This document shows, in pieces, positions 1 through 8,224 of a DNA stretch of 25,496 bases. Positions within the stretch are counted from its first letter, which is position 1. Each line of letters begins with the position of its first letter. Origin of the DNA: Joyebacterum sp964521425 (GTDB lineage: Bacteria > Joyebacterota > Joyebacteria > Joyebacterales > Joyebacteraceae); contig CAZFRO010000030.1 of NCBI GenBank assembly GCA_964521425.1, positions 1 to 25,496 on the forward strand, written 5' to 3'. Under the pieces are notes generated by a model. That model saw nothing but the letters and a program-made list of their open reading frames with translations. It was not told the DNA's origin and did no database searches. Made by a program: the position numbers and the translations under genes.

Positions 1-1706
1 ACAAGCGCCAGTTTCGCCGTCGCTGTCTCTCCGTCGCGCTCGTATCTGCAGAAGTAGACGCCGCTGGCCACTTTCATCCCGCGATCGTCTCGGCCGTCCC
101 AGCGTGCCGTGAACGTACCGGCCTCCTGCCTCGAATCGAAGAGCGTGCGCACATGACGCCCTGCTATGTCGTACACAAGAAGTCGCACGTGAGAGGTCGA
201 CGGGACGTGGTAGGTCAGAACTGTTCCCGGTGAGAATGGGTTGGGTGCACTCCAGACGAGGTTCGCTCCACCGATGACATCGTCGCCGGGTACGTCCAGT
301 GGCTCCGAGTACATCGCATCGGAGACCTGGAGGATTCCCCAGCCCATCAGCGTATCGGGAGACCCACTGTGAGTGGACGTGGAGTGGATGGCGTCGATCA
401 CATCCTGTGGTGTCCACCCGGGGTGCCCTTGCACAAGCAGACCGACAGCGCCGGCAGTGATCGGACAGGAGAAGGATGTCCCGCTCGCAAACCCGTAGCT
501 TGAGGTGTCCTCCGTCGTGGCGACATATGAGTAGAGTCCGAGCGCCATCACATCAGGCTTGATCCGCCCATCGTACGTCGGGCCCACGGAGCTGAACCAA
601 ACCCGATCGTTGTCGCAGTCGACGGCGCCTATGCTCAGCACGCTGTCACCGTCTGCCGGGGCGATCATGTACAACCAGGGATTGTCGCCTTCGTTTCCCA
701 TCGAGTTCACAATGAGCATTCCCCGCGCCGCGGCCATGTCGGCGGCAATCGTCGTCGTGCAGGTGTTACCGTCCATGTCGGCATATGTGTACCAGTCGAG
801 GTAGCCGAGCGAACTCGAGACGATATCCGCTCCAAGACTGTCCGCGTACTCGACCGCCTCAACCCAGTTGTCCTCCTCCGCCTCGATCTCCTCATCAACC
901 ATCTCGGTCTTGCAGAGAACGAAACTCGCGTTGTACGAGCCCCCGTAGATCTCGCCTGAGTACATGCCCCCGACGTTCGACAGAGTCGCCGTCCCGTGTG
1001 AGTCCTGCCCGCCGGGGTCGCCAGGCTGGTTGGACGTGACGGCATCGTCGTTGATGAAATCGCGTTCTCCGGCGATAGCGAGGTGGCGATATGCCTGGTG
1101 GTCGGTATCGAAGCCCGTATCCAGCATCGCGATCATGACGCCCGAGCCGTCGAATCCGTCGTCGTGGAGATCAATGATCTGGACCTGATCGTTCTGGCAG
1201 TATGAATCCCCGTAGTCGAACGTGCGCATCCCGTGCTCTTTGCGCATCTCGTCCGTGGCTGGAAGAATGACGGGCAGGGGCTTCGTGCCCTTTGCCACCG
1301 GCCGGAGTTCGCGAACGAATGGGAGTGCCGCGATCGCCTCGGCCTCATTGAGATCAGCTCTCACCGAGATAGCATTGAGCCAACGGCTTCGAGCCACGAT
1401 CTCGACCCCGGTTGCCTCGACTGCACTCACATATTCCGCCGGCACCGGCAGGTCATTGACATTGACCTCCATCCCGACCTTGGCCCGTCGCTTGAGAGCC
1501 CTCTCGGTAAGCACGGCCTCGAAATCGGCAATGGCCTGAGCCTCACTCCCGCGAGAGAGCGCCTTGTCGGCGAAGAAGACCCACAGCTTCGCCCTACCGG
1601 CCGGACCCCCGTCAGAGAGAGTTGTTCTCGCCATGAGCGGCGTAACCGGGAGAAGAACCGCGACGACTGAGAGGATCGCGACGACTCGGGATGTGCGTGA
1701 CCGCAT
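1..1706 (-). CDS. Secreted subtilisin-like serine protease (peptidase S8) with C-terminal FlgD/T9SS-type Ig domain, 3' end cut by window edge
   Basis: I translated this frame by hand; it runs off the left edge after 568 codons. An N-terminal hydrophobic signal (about residues 8-26) is followed by an I9-like propeptide region (about 40-140). The S8 catalytic domain shows the full triad: Asp196 in LDTGFD, His237 in DSHGTA and Ser411 in GTSFSCP, with oxyanion Asn338 in SMGNEG. Residues about 475-568 (SAPNPFSPGT, VYDIAGR, ARWDGRDD, VASGVYF) match the FlgD-like Ig/type A sorting module common in FCB-group exported proteins. By family, it is an extracellular or surface-attached endopeptidase. The start is ATG at 1706 with GGAGG 7 nt upstream. 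Only the last few residues are missing. It lies downstream of the two-component genes but has its own candidate promoter. Family certain; substrate unknown. Confidence 0.93.
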   Translation of the reverse strand, partial: MRSRTSRVVAILSVVAVLLPVTPLMARTTLSDGGPAGRAKLWVFFADKALSRGSEAQAIADFEAVLTERALKRRAKVGMEVNVNDLPVPAEYVSAVEATGVEIVARSRWLNAISVRADLNEAEAIAALPFVRELRPVAKGTKPLPVILPATDEMRKEHGMRTFDYGDSYCQNDQVQIIDLHDDGFDGSGVMIAMLDTGFDTDHQAYRHLAIAGERDFINDDAVTSNQPGDPGGQDSHGTATLSNVGGMYSGEIYGGSYNASFVLCKTEMVDEEIEAEEDNWVEAVEYADSLGADIVSSSLGYLDWYTYADMDGNTCTTTIAADMAAARGMLIVNSMGNEGDNPWLYMIAPADGDSVLSIGAVDCDNDRVWFSSVGPTYDGRIKPDVMALGLYSYVATTEDTSSYGFASGTSFSCPITAGAVGLLVQGHPGWTPQDVIDAIHSTSTHSGSPDTLMGWGILQVSDAMYSEPLDVPGDDVIGGANLVWSAPNPFSPGTVLTYHVPSTSHVRLLVYDIAGRHVRTLFDSRQEAGTFTARWDGRDDRGMKVASGVYFCRYERDGETATAKLAL

Positions 1707-1759
1707 GACGACCTCCGTGCTGTGAAATGGTCTAAGTTACGTATATCGCGCAAGTTACC

Positions 1760-1788
1760 ATTGTAACACGGATTGCACCACATAGCAA
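1760..1788 (-). promoter_or_regulatory. Candidate sigma70-type promoter for the S8 protease gene
   Basis: On the minus strand there is a -35 TTGCTA (1783..1788), a 17-nt spacer and a -10 TACAAT (1760..1765). About 47 nt of leader would follow before the protease ATG. An inverted repeat GTTAC-AATG-GTAAC overlaps the -10, and GTAACTT recurs 18 nt further on, so an operator is possible. No sigma54 -24/-12 element was found in this gap. Judged from the sequence pattern only. Confidence 0.5.
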
Positions 1789-1811
1789 GCGCGCCTGACG
1801 AACCTCATCTT

Positions 1812-3206
1812 CTACCGGAAGTCGCCGGCGTCTATTCCGAGGTTCCTGAGATGGCGGTGGAAGGCCGGACCCTGAATTCCTGCCAGGTCCGCGGCCGCCT
1901 TGACGCTGCCGCCGGTCATGCGGAGGAGGTGGGAGAAGTAGGCTCGCTGAAATCGCTCGCGTGCATCTCTGCTGGCGGTCTCGTAGGTGGGTGGCTGCTC
2001 TGGAAAATGGAACGGCTCACTGTTGATATGCTGCGCCTGTATTGTGTCGCCGTCGCATTTGATAATGGCTCCGATTATCGCGTTTAGGAGCTCGCGGACG
2101 TTGTTCCTTTTCCAATCGCGCTCGGTCAGCGTATCGAGCGCGCCGCGCGAGATGCCAAGCCCTCCTCGACCCATCTTCCTCGCCTGCTTCTGGACGAGAT
2201 AGCGCGCGGTAAGCGGAATGTCCTCCTTCCGCTCTCTCAAAGTCGGAACACGGATCGGGTACTGGTTCAAACGGAAGTAGAGCTCCTCTCGGAATCGCCC
2301 CTCCTCGATAGACCTCTCGATGTCCTGGTTCGTCGCTGACACGATGCGCCCGTCGAAGTCGTGTGTCTGGTTGCCCCCCATCCGCTCGAATTCGTGCTCC
2401 TGCACTGCTCTTACTAGTTTCGGCTGCACCACCCCAGGCATGTCGATGACTTCATCAAGGAAGAGAGTACCTCCCCTCGCGTACTCCATCTTTCCAACTC
2501 TCTGCCGCTTCGCGTCGGTGAACGCGCCGGGTTCGTGGCCGAAGAGCGTGCTCTCCGCGACGGTCGGTGTGATTCCCGCACAGTTCACGGCCACGAATCT
2601 GCCGCGCCTTTCTTTCGAGCTCAGCGCGTGGATGGCCTTGGCAACTAGCTCCTTGCCTGTCCCGGATTCCCCGGAGATGAAGACGGCCACGTCCATCGGT
2701 GCGACGCGCTCGATCTCTCGCTTGAGCCTCCGGATGGCCGGGCTCTCCCCAACTATGGCGGCAAGTGCACCCCCTGTCTCCTCGTCGATCAGCTCCACGG
2801 CACGACGGTTTCGGGCATCCTCGATGGCGAGCTTGGCGATATGTACTATCTCGTGAACGGCAGGACCGGTTCCCTTTGTGACATAGAAGAAGGCGCCACC
2901 GCGTATGCTCTCAACGATGTGAGACATCTCAGTGAGCTTCGTGAGCATGACTACGGGGAGATCGGGATCCTGTTCCTTGATCTCCTTCAGGAGGTCGATG
3001 CCGCTCATGTCGCTCTGAAGATCAATGTCGAGAAGAACCAGATCGTACGACCTCTCCTTCACTGCCCTCATCCCGGAGCCTGGGTCACCGACCACCGTAC
3101 AGTTGAGATGCTCGGAGACGAGGGCGGCTATGTCCTCAGCGAAACTCGTCTCGTCATCGACCATGAGGACCCTGGGTCTCACGTCTTTCGTCAAGTCTGC
3201 TCCCAC
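1812..3206 (-). CDS. Sigma54-type response regulator (REC - AAA+ - Fis HTH), NtrC family
   Basis: A 464-aa regulator with three domains. The receiver domain (about 10-130) has acidic residues Asp17/Asp18, predicted phosphoacceptor Asp60, Thr89 and Lys111. The AAA+ domain (about 150-380) has Walker A GESGTGKE at 179-186, Walker B TLFLDE at 247-252 and REELYFRLN near 306-314. A Fis-type HTH follows (about 425-458). The sigma54-contacting GAFTGA loop reads GAFTDA at 227-232, and the usual DEIGDLP after Walker B is DEVIDMP. The GTG start at 3206 is chosen for its GGAGGG Shine-Dalgarno; Met1 is therefore encoded by GTG. It sits 83 nt after the second kinase on the same strand, so it is the likely partner of both kinases. 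Targets are unknown. Family very secure; sigma54 dependence is inferred. Confidence 0.93.
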   Translation of the reverse strand: MGADLTKDVRPRVLMVDDETSFAEDIAALVSEHLNCTVVGDPGSGMRAVKERSYDLVLLDIDLQSDMSGIDLLKEIKEQDPDLPVVMLTKLTEMSHIVESIRGGAFFYVTKGTGPAVHEIVHIAKLAIEDARNRRAVELIDEETGGALAAIVGESPAIRRLKREIERVAPMDVAVFISGESGTGKELVAKAIHALSSKERRGRFVAVNCAGITPTVAESTLFGHEPGAFTDAKRQRVGKMEYARGGTLFLDEVIDMPGVVQPKLVRAVQEHEFERMGGNQTHDFDGRIVSATNQDIERSIEEGRFREELYFRLNQYPIRVPTLRERKEDIPLTARYLVQKQARKMGRGGLGISRGALDTLTERDWKRNNVRELLNAIIGAIIKCDGDTIQAQHINSEPFHFPEQPPTYETASRDARERFQRAYFSHLLRMTGGSVKAAADLAGIQGPAFHRHLRNLGIDAGDFR

Positions 3207-3289
3207 GTTTCCCTCCGTCGTACCTCAGAGTCCCTTCACACACCTCGACCGTCCGGGTGCGGCCGTGCACCTCGGCCGCACGAATCTGT

Positions 3290-5647
3290 CTAGCATACAT
3301 CCAGTCTAAGCTCAAACGTCGTCCCTTGTCCGGGTGCGGATTCCAGGACCCGGAGCGCCCCGCCTCGCTTCACGAGCATCTCCCTTGATGCCGCAAGTCC
3401 GTGCCCGCCCCTCGCTCGCTCTGAGTACCCCTCCTCAAAGATCCGCTCATGTTGGTCCGGTGGGATCCCCTTCCCCGAATCGATGACAAGGACGACCACC
3501 TGGTCACCGTTGCGCGCGGCAGATATCTCAATGCGCCGGATCTCAGATCCCTCCACGGCGGCGATGGCGTTCGCAAGCAGGTTCTCAAGCACGAAACTCA
3601 GTTCCCCCTTGGTCGCAAATACACGCACCCCTTCGACCGTCGATGTCGCCGGCACGAGGAGATCGATCCCGTGCTCGCTCAGGTCTACGCTCAAGACGCC
3701 GGCCGCCCTCCGGATCTCCTCGATCGCCGAAGACGATAGCTCCAACCTGCACTCGCGCTTGAGCGCGTTCAGGTGAACGTCAAGGTCTCGCACCATCTCA
3801 TCGAGCAGCACCTGAAGCGATGCTGAAAGCTCCATATCGGGGAGTTCAGGGGGAAGGCCATTGATCATCCACCGGCACGAGGTCACATCACGCCCGAGGG
3901 CAGACATGACCCTGGACGCCACACCGATGCGCGCGGCTTCACAGAATATCGAAACGATGCGAGGAAGCCCTATCCCGGCCACATTGTCCACAGCTTCACG
4001 ATATCGTTCAACGAAAGCCTGTGGAGGAGCTGAGTCGAGGCCTGAGAGCATGGCGAGTTGTTCGCGGAGCCTTCTGAGCGTGCGCGTCGCCGCGAGCTTC
4101 CCGTGGCCGGCTGTCGTGAGCTCACCCAGAAGTTTGTCGAGGGAACGCTCACGATCTGCCTGCGGGATGAGCCAGCGGCGAAGCGACGCAAGCCACCCTC
4201 TGCGAACACGCGGCACACACGCGCTGCCACCCACGGTGAATGCAAAACCCAGAATAATGAGGGGCCAGATAGCCACAGGGGCTCTCTGGAGCGCGAGGAG
4301 GAGTGCCGACTCGTACTCGCGCACCATGACGCCGCGTGTGCCGTCCGAGTAGGTGACGGCCTCTGCCGGACAGTCCTTGTTGCAGCCCGAGTAACCGGGA
4401 TCCGCGGCAAGGGGCCGCAAGTGTAGATCGAATGCAAATACACTCCCGTTCCCAGCGACTGCGATCAGCACAGGGTGATCGATCGGGTCCATGCTAACGA
4501 CGGCGATTCCACCAAGAGACGCCCCCGCATCAACCTCATCGATCTCCTCGAGCACCGAACCGTCGAAGCTGAAACTCCTCAGGAAGCCGTCGGCGCAAGC
4601 CACAAGCAGGACTGCTTCGCCGTCGACATCAACGACTATGACGTCGTCTACACCGCTTCCATTCGCCCAATGCGCCAAGAGCTCCCCGCTCCGACCTTCC
4701 CGAATCGAGAAGGAGAAGGAGTCGGGCACAGCTGAAGATCCAGTTCCCACCCAGTGCACGACTTCGATCTGGCCGTCGCCATCCAGATCGGCACACTCCG
4801 CAAAACAGAATGTGTACGGCCCTCCGGTCTTGTAGCGCCATAGGACAGTTCCATGCATGTCGATTGCGGCGACATAGGAGCACGAGTCGGCCATGTCATC
4901 CACGACCGCTCCATTCCATGGGGAACTCAGACCGAGAACCATGTCTTCAGCACCGTCGCCGTCGAGGTCTCCGAATGCAGCGCTCCGAGGCGGGCTTCCC
5001 GCAAAAGGCACAAACCAGTCGACGTCATCGGTCAACATATTGCCGAGACCTACACCTCGTGGGTACTTGCACAGCCCGGCTCCCACAGTGAATACGACCG
5101 ACTCCGCCATGCCATCGCCGTCTGTGTCAAAGGCCCGATGCGCCCCGATCCACCCATCCCACACACCACTGGGCGAGTGACTGTAGAGGCCGATATCGAG
5201 AGACAAGGCGAAGAGCGAGTCCCCCGACGCACTCCTGTCATCAGCAGTAGCCGACCATGCTTCCAGTAGAGCTTTGTCTTCTTTCTGACGCGACAGCAGT
5301 AGCTCGGGAATGCCATCACCGTTCAGGTCCAGCAGACCTCCGGGACGGATCACTGCCCACGAGTTCTCCTGGTTCATGGCACTCTGGTCGTCCCTCGTGA
5401 TCCGCCTTGCTGTCCAGTAGTAGTAGTCTCCCCCTCCTGACTCGTTCAGTGTAATGAGCTCGTGGGCCCTGTCTCCGTCCAGATCTGCGAGCCAGCTTCC
5501 TTTCAGATTGGGCACGCGCGGTGAGTACTCCACGAACCTGTACGGGAGACTGTCGCTACGCTCCAGCAGCCCACCGCGGCCGGAATCGCAGGAGGAGAGC
5601 GCCAGGCACAAGAGAAGGAGTGTCAGCATTTCAGTCGGTTTTGTCAC
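3290..5647 (-). CDS. Lipoprotein sensor kinase with FG-GAP/VCBS propeller and HATPase domain (second paralogue)
   Basis: About 785 aa. A lipobox LSSC puts the lipidated residue at Cys20. An extracytoplasmic region carries six EF-hand-like FG-GAP motifs (DLDGDRAHE, DLNGDGIPE, DTDGDGMAE, DLDGDGAED, DLDGDGQIE, DVDGEAV), implying a calcium-binding beta-propeller. One membrane helix lies near 456-480, then about 190 residues without a standard H-box but with GHGKL (His515). The C-terminal HATPase has an N-box (Asn689/Asn693), DSGKGIPP (about 723-730) and GGHGLA (about 747-752). The GTG start at 5647 overlaps the upstream TGA (GTGA) with GAGGG before it. A longer start at 5665 or a shorter ATG at 5629 is possible. 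Asp follows the lipidated Cys, which in E. coli means inner-membrane retention. By family it should phosphorylate the adjacent regulator; the ligand is unknown. Confidence 0.88.
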   Translation of the reverse strand: MTKPTEMLTLLLLCLALSSCDSGRGGLLERSDSLPYRFVEYSPRVPNLKGSWLADLDGDRAHELITLNESGGGDYYYWTARRITRDDQSAMNQENSWAVIRPGGLLDLNGDGIPELLLSRQKEDKALLEAWSATADDRSASGDSLFALSLDIGLYSHSPSGVWDGWIGAHRAFDTDGDGMAESVVFTVGAGLCKYPRGVGLGNMLTDDVDWFVPFAGSPPRSAAFGDLDGDGAEDMVLGLSSPWNGAVVDDMADSCSYVAAIDMHGTVLWRYKTGGPYTFCFAECADLDGDGQIEVVHWVGTGSSAVPDSFSFSIREGRSGELLAHWANGSGVDDVIVVDVDGEAVLLVACADGFLRSFSFDGSVLEEIDEVDAGASLGGIAVVSMDPIDHPVLIAVAGNGSVFAFDLHLRPLAADPGYSGCNKDCPAEAVTYSDGTRGVMVREYESALLLALQRAPVAIWPLIILGFAFTVGGSACVPRVRRGWLASLRRWLIPQADRERSLDKLLGELTTAGHGKLAATRTLRRLREQLAMLSGLDSAPPQAFVERYREAVDNVAGIGLPRIVSIFCEAARIGVASRVMSALGRDVTSCRWMINGLPPELPDMELSASLQVLLDEMVRDLDVHLNALKRECRLELSSSAIEEIRRAAGVLSVDLSEHGIDLLVPATSTVEGVRVFATKGELSFVLENLLANAIAAVEGSEIRRIEISAARNGDQVVVLVIDSGKGIPPDQHERIFEEGYSERARGGHGLAASREMLVKRGGALRVLESAPGQGTTFELRLDVC

Positions 5648-8058
5648 TTGATCACCCTCAGGCACACCTCGAAAAGAGCCCCTTCTCCAGGCGCCGACTG
5701 CAGGAGCCTGATCGACCCGCCGCGCTGGTCGAGAAGCTCTCTGCTCCGCGCCAAGCCGTGTCCACCTCCGTCTCGTTCACTTGTGCCCTCTCGGAAGATC
5801 TCATCGTGCATCTCAGGGGGGACACCGATCCCGCTGTCCTGAACCACGACGGTCGCCCGCTCGTCTGCGACAGTGACATCAACACGGATCGTCGCCGTCT
5901 CACGCTTTGCCACCGCCCTGAGCGCATTCCCAATCAGGTTGTCGAAGACGAACGTGAGTTCCCGTGAGGTCCCGATGACGCTCAATCCTCCCAGGCTCCC
6001 GATGTCCGGTCTGACGAATGTCAGCCCGGGCCGTGCGAGTTCCGCGTGCCTTGATGACAAGACGCGGCCGAGTTCACTGCCCAGCTGCGACGATCGTTCA
6101 AGTTCGGCCGCATGCTTCACGGCCGCAAGTCCCTCATCCATAGCTGGAAGCGAAGCATCGAGTCGCCTCTGAAGGGCGAGCGCATCATCGGTCGCCGGGA
6201 TCTCCGCCGAGAGTCCGGTGATGACACTGCGCGCCTCGTTGAGCGAGGCCACAAGCCGGGCTACCGGCTCCGGGACAAGCCCCAACCTCGCCGCCTCTCC
6301 TGCAATCGAATCCACAGTCGGGATGCCTATCTCCCGCGCATTCCCTACCGCCTCGGCGAAGCGTCCCCTGAAAGCCTCGGGCGGGTCGGCATCGTAGTAG
6401 GAGAGCATAGTGAGCTGCTCTCGCACGCGACGGAACGTGGAAGTAGCACTGAGCTTTCCGTGGCCGCCAGTCTTGAGTTCGGTGAGGAGGTCATCGACAG
6501 CGGCCTCTCGCAGCTTGCCCGGGGTCACCCGTCGTCTAAGCAGAGCAATCGTCCGGCGGCGCCAGGACGGAACAGAGGCAACAACGCCGAGAACAAGAGC
6601 GGGGCCGCCTATCAGCCCGAGCCAGACAAGAAGACGCCTCACCCAAGGAGGCAGCGGGTTCTTCTCGAGATAGAGGAAGTATATGGTCTGGGACGTCTGG
6701 GTTATCACGCCGCGCGCAGGCCCATCTCTCGGCGGGAATGCCACCTGAACAACGCGGTTGTGGTTGTGGCGGGTACTCTCACTGGTCGAGAGTGCCGCCA
6801 ACGGCTGAAGGTCCGAATCAAGCGCCACGAACGTTCCAAGCACGGTCTTCACCATTACGCCGGGCCGTCCTGAAGGCAGCCCGAAGTCTGCACGTCGCGC
6901 CGCTGCGATCGCCTCCTCGCTCTTGAAGACCGCATCCTGCACGAATCCACCATCCGCGAACGCGTACATCCTCACTGTTCCATCAACGAGTGCCACAAGA
7001 GCCCGCTTGCCGTCATCTATCTCGAGGAGTTCCACGCTGTTCGTAGAACTGCCGAGAGGTATTGATGCAACAGGCTTTCCATCTGAAGCTCGCCATGCGC
7101 GGAGGACGTAGTCGTCCGCGAGGTGGTCCCCGGTCCCACCGACGACAGTAAGGACCTCCAGTACTCCGTCACCATCCAGATCATCGACGATAAGCTCGAC
7201 CTGTGCGGAGTGCCCGGCCAGTTCCTTCCACCACAGAACCTCACCACTCAGATCTACGACGAGGACATAGGCCTGCAAGTCCTCCCAGTCTCCTGCACGA
7301 GCACGATTGCCGGGAGACTCGGTCCCGACGATGATCTCCTCGATCCCATCTCCATTTACATCTGCCGTCGTCGCCGTTCCGGTCGGGGTGGCGCCCGTCG
7401 GGAGCTGCCACACGATATCTCCGGTCTCCCAGTTCACGAGCCAGATCCCACGGGGCTCTTTCCTTAGTCCCGTAACCACGGCGACGGCTGCCGATTCTCT
7501 TGTGCCGTTCCCGTCGAGATCGAACGCGCCGATGACACTTGCGGATCCACCCCAGCGCCCGTTCTCTGACAGGCTTTCGGTCGCGTCCCAGACAACGGTT
7601 CCGATCGTTCTCCGGAGCGTTTCCTCCCCACCGACAACAAGCTCCTCAAACACGAACGAGACGTCCGCGCCAGCGACCTGTTCCCACCAGACAAGCTCTG
7701 GCAACCCCTCGCCTGTAACATCCACGAGGCCCATCAGAAACGACTTGCTTGTGAGGTTGATCTGCGTCACAGAGGTGTGCTGCGCTTCATGCAATCGGAA
7801 TACGCTTATGTAACGGATGCCGTCCGGATCCGCGGAGAAACAGACGCCTTCGTCGATTCCATCGCCTTCGAAATCCCCAGCCGTGAACGTCAACCGTGCG
7901 TTGCTGGGAGGAGATGCGTGAGCGAATCGGTACGGGAGCATGGCCGGATCGTCAGGGAGACGGTGAGGACCGTCCCCACACGAGGAGAGGATGACTGCCA
8001 GGAGAGCAATCAGAAGCGTGGCAACGCAATGGCTGAGGTTGGCGCGACTGTATCGCAT
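5644..8058 (-). CDS. Lipoprotein sensor kinase with FG-GAP/VCBS propeller and HATPase domain (first paralogue)
   Basis: 804 aa with the same architecture as the downstream gene. The lipobox LSSC gives Cys27. Six FG-GAP-like calcium motifs follow (DFEGDGIDE, DVTGEGLPE, DLDGNGTRE, DVNGDGIEE, DLDGDGVLE and a weak EIDDGKR). A membrane helix spans about 473-496. GHGKL lies at 532-536 (His533), and RRxREQLxML follows as in the paralogue. The HATPase has an N-box at Asn707/Asn711, DSGIGVPP (about 741) and GGGHGLA (about 764-770). The ATG at 8058 has no Shine-Dalgarno, but a promoter ends 8 nt upstream, so the message may be leaderless. Matching motif number and order indicate tandem duplication followed by strong divergence. 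A His at KHAAE near the coiled region is not kept in the paralogue, which points to the GHGKL His. Ligand not predictable. Confidence 0.9.
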   Translation of the reverse strand: MRYSRANLSHCVATLLIALLAVILSSCGDGPHRLPDDPAMLPYRFAHASPPSNARLTFTAGDFEGDGIDEGVCFSADPDGIRYISVFRLHEAQHTSVTQINLTSKSFLMGLVDVTGEGLPELVWWEQVAGADVSFVFEELVVGGEETLRRTIGTVVWDATESLSENGRWGGSASVIGAFDLDGNGTRESAAVAVVTGLRKEPRGIWLVNWETGDIVWQLPTGATPTGTATTADVNGDGIEEIIVGTESPGNRARAGDWEDLQAYVLVVDLSGEVLWWKELAGHSAQVELIVDDLDGDGVLEVLTVVGGTGDHLADDYVLRAWRASDGKPVASIPLGSSTNSVELLEIDDGKRALVALVDGTVRMYAFADGGFVQDAVFKSEEAIAAARRADFGLPSGRPGVMVKTVLGTFVALDSDLQPLAALSTSESTRHNHNRVVQVAFPPRDGPARGVITQTSQTIYFLYLEKNPLPPWVRRLLVWLGLIGGPALVLGVVASVPSWRRRTIALLRRRVTPGKLREAAVDDLLTELKTGGHGKLSATSTFRRVREQLTMLSYYDADPPEAFRGRFAEAVGNAREIGIPTVDSIAGEAARLGLVPEPVARLVASLNEARSVITGLSAEIPATDDALALQRRLDASLPAMDEGLAAVKHAAELERSSQLGSELGRVLSSRHAELARPGLTFVRPDIGSLGGLSVIGTSRELTFVFDNLIGNALRAVAKRETATIRVDVTVADERATVVVQDSGIGVPPEMHDEIFREGTSERDGGGHGLARSRELLDQRGGSIRLLQSAPGEGALFEVCLRVIK

Positions 8059-8066
8059 ATGTCGTA

Positions 8067-8095
8067 ACTATATCACATCCCGGAGGATCCCTCAA
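8067..8095 (-). promoter_or_regulatory. Candidate promoter of the kinase-kinase-regulator operon (near-leaderless)
   Basis: On the minus strand there is a -35 TTGAGG (8090..8095), a spacer of exactly 17 nt and a -10 TATAGT (8067..8072). Only 8 nt separate the -10 from the ATG at 8058, so the expected transcription start falls on or within a base or two of the start codon. This agrees with the absence of a Shine-Dalgarno there. Confidence 0.55.
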
Positions 8096-8224
8096 GTAAG
8101 CTTGCCGAAAGAGTAGGATTGCCCCGCCGGCAAATGTGCTGAACGCGCCGAGAGGGAGCCCACACGTTGACTCCCCCTCAATGCTGACTCGCGATCTAGT
8201 ACGCGCGGACGGACACAGGTCCAC

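Noticed and set aside
8150..8180. GGGAG/CTCCC stem upstream of the kinase operon as a terminator for the HD gene
   Set aside because: Short stem, long loop and no T-rich tract; not convincing.
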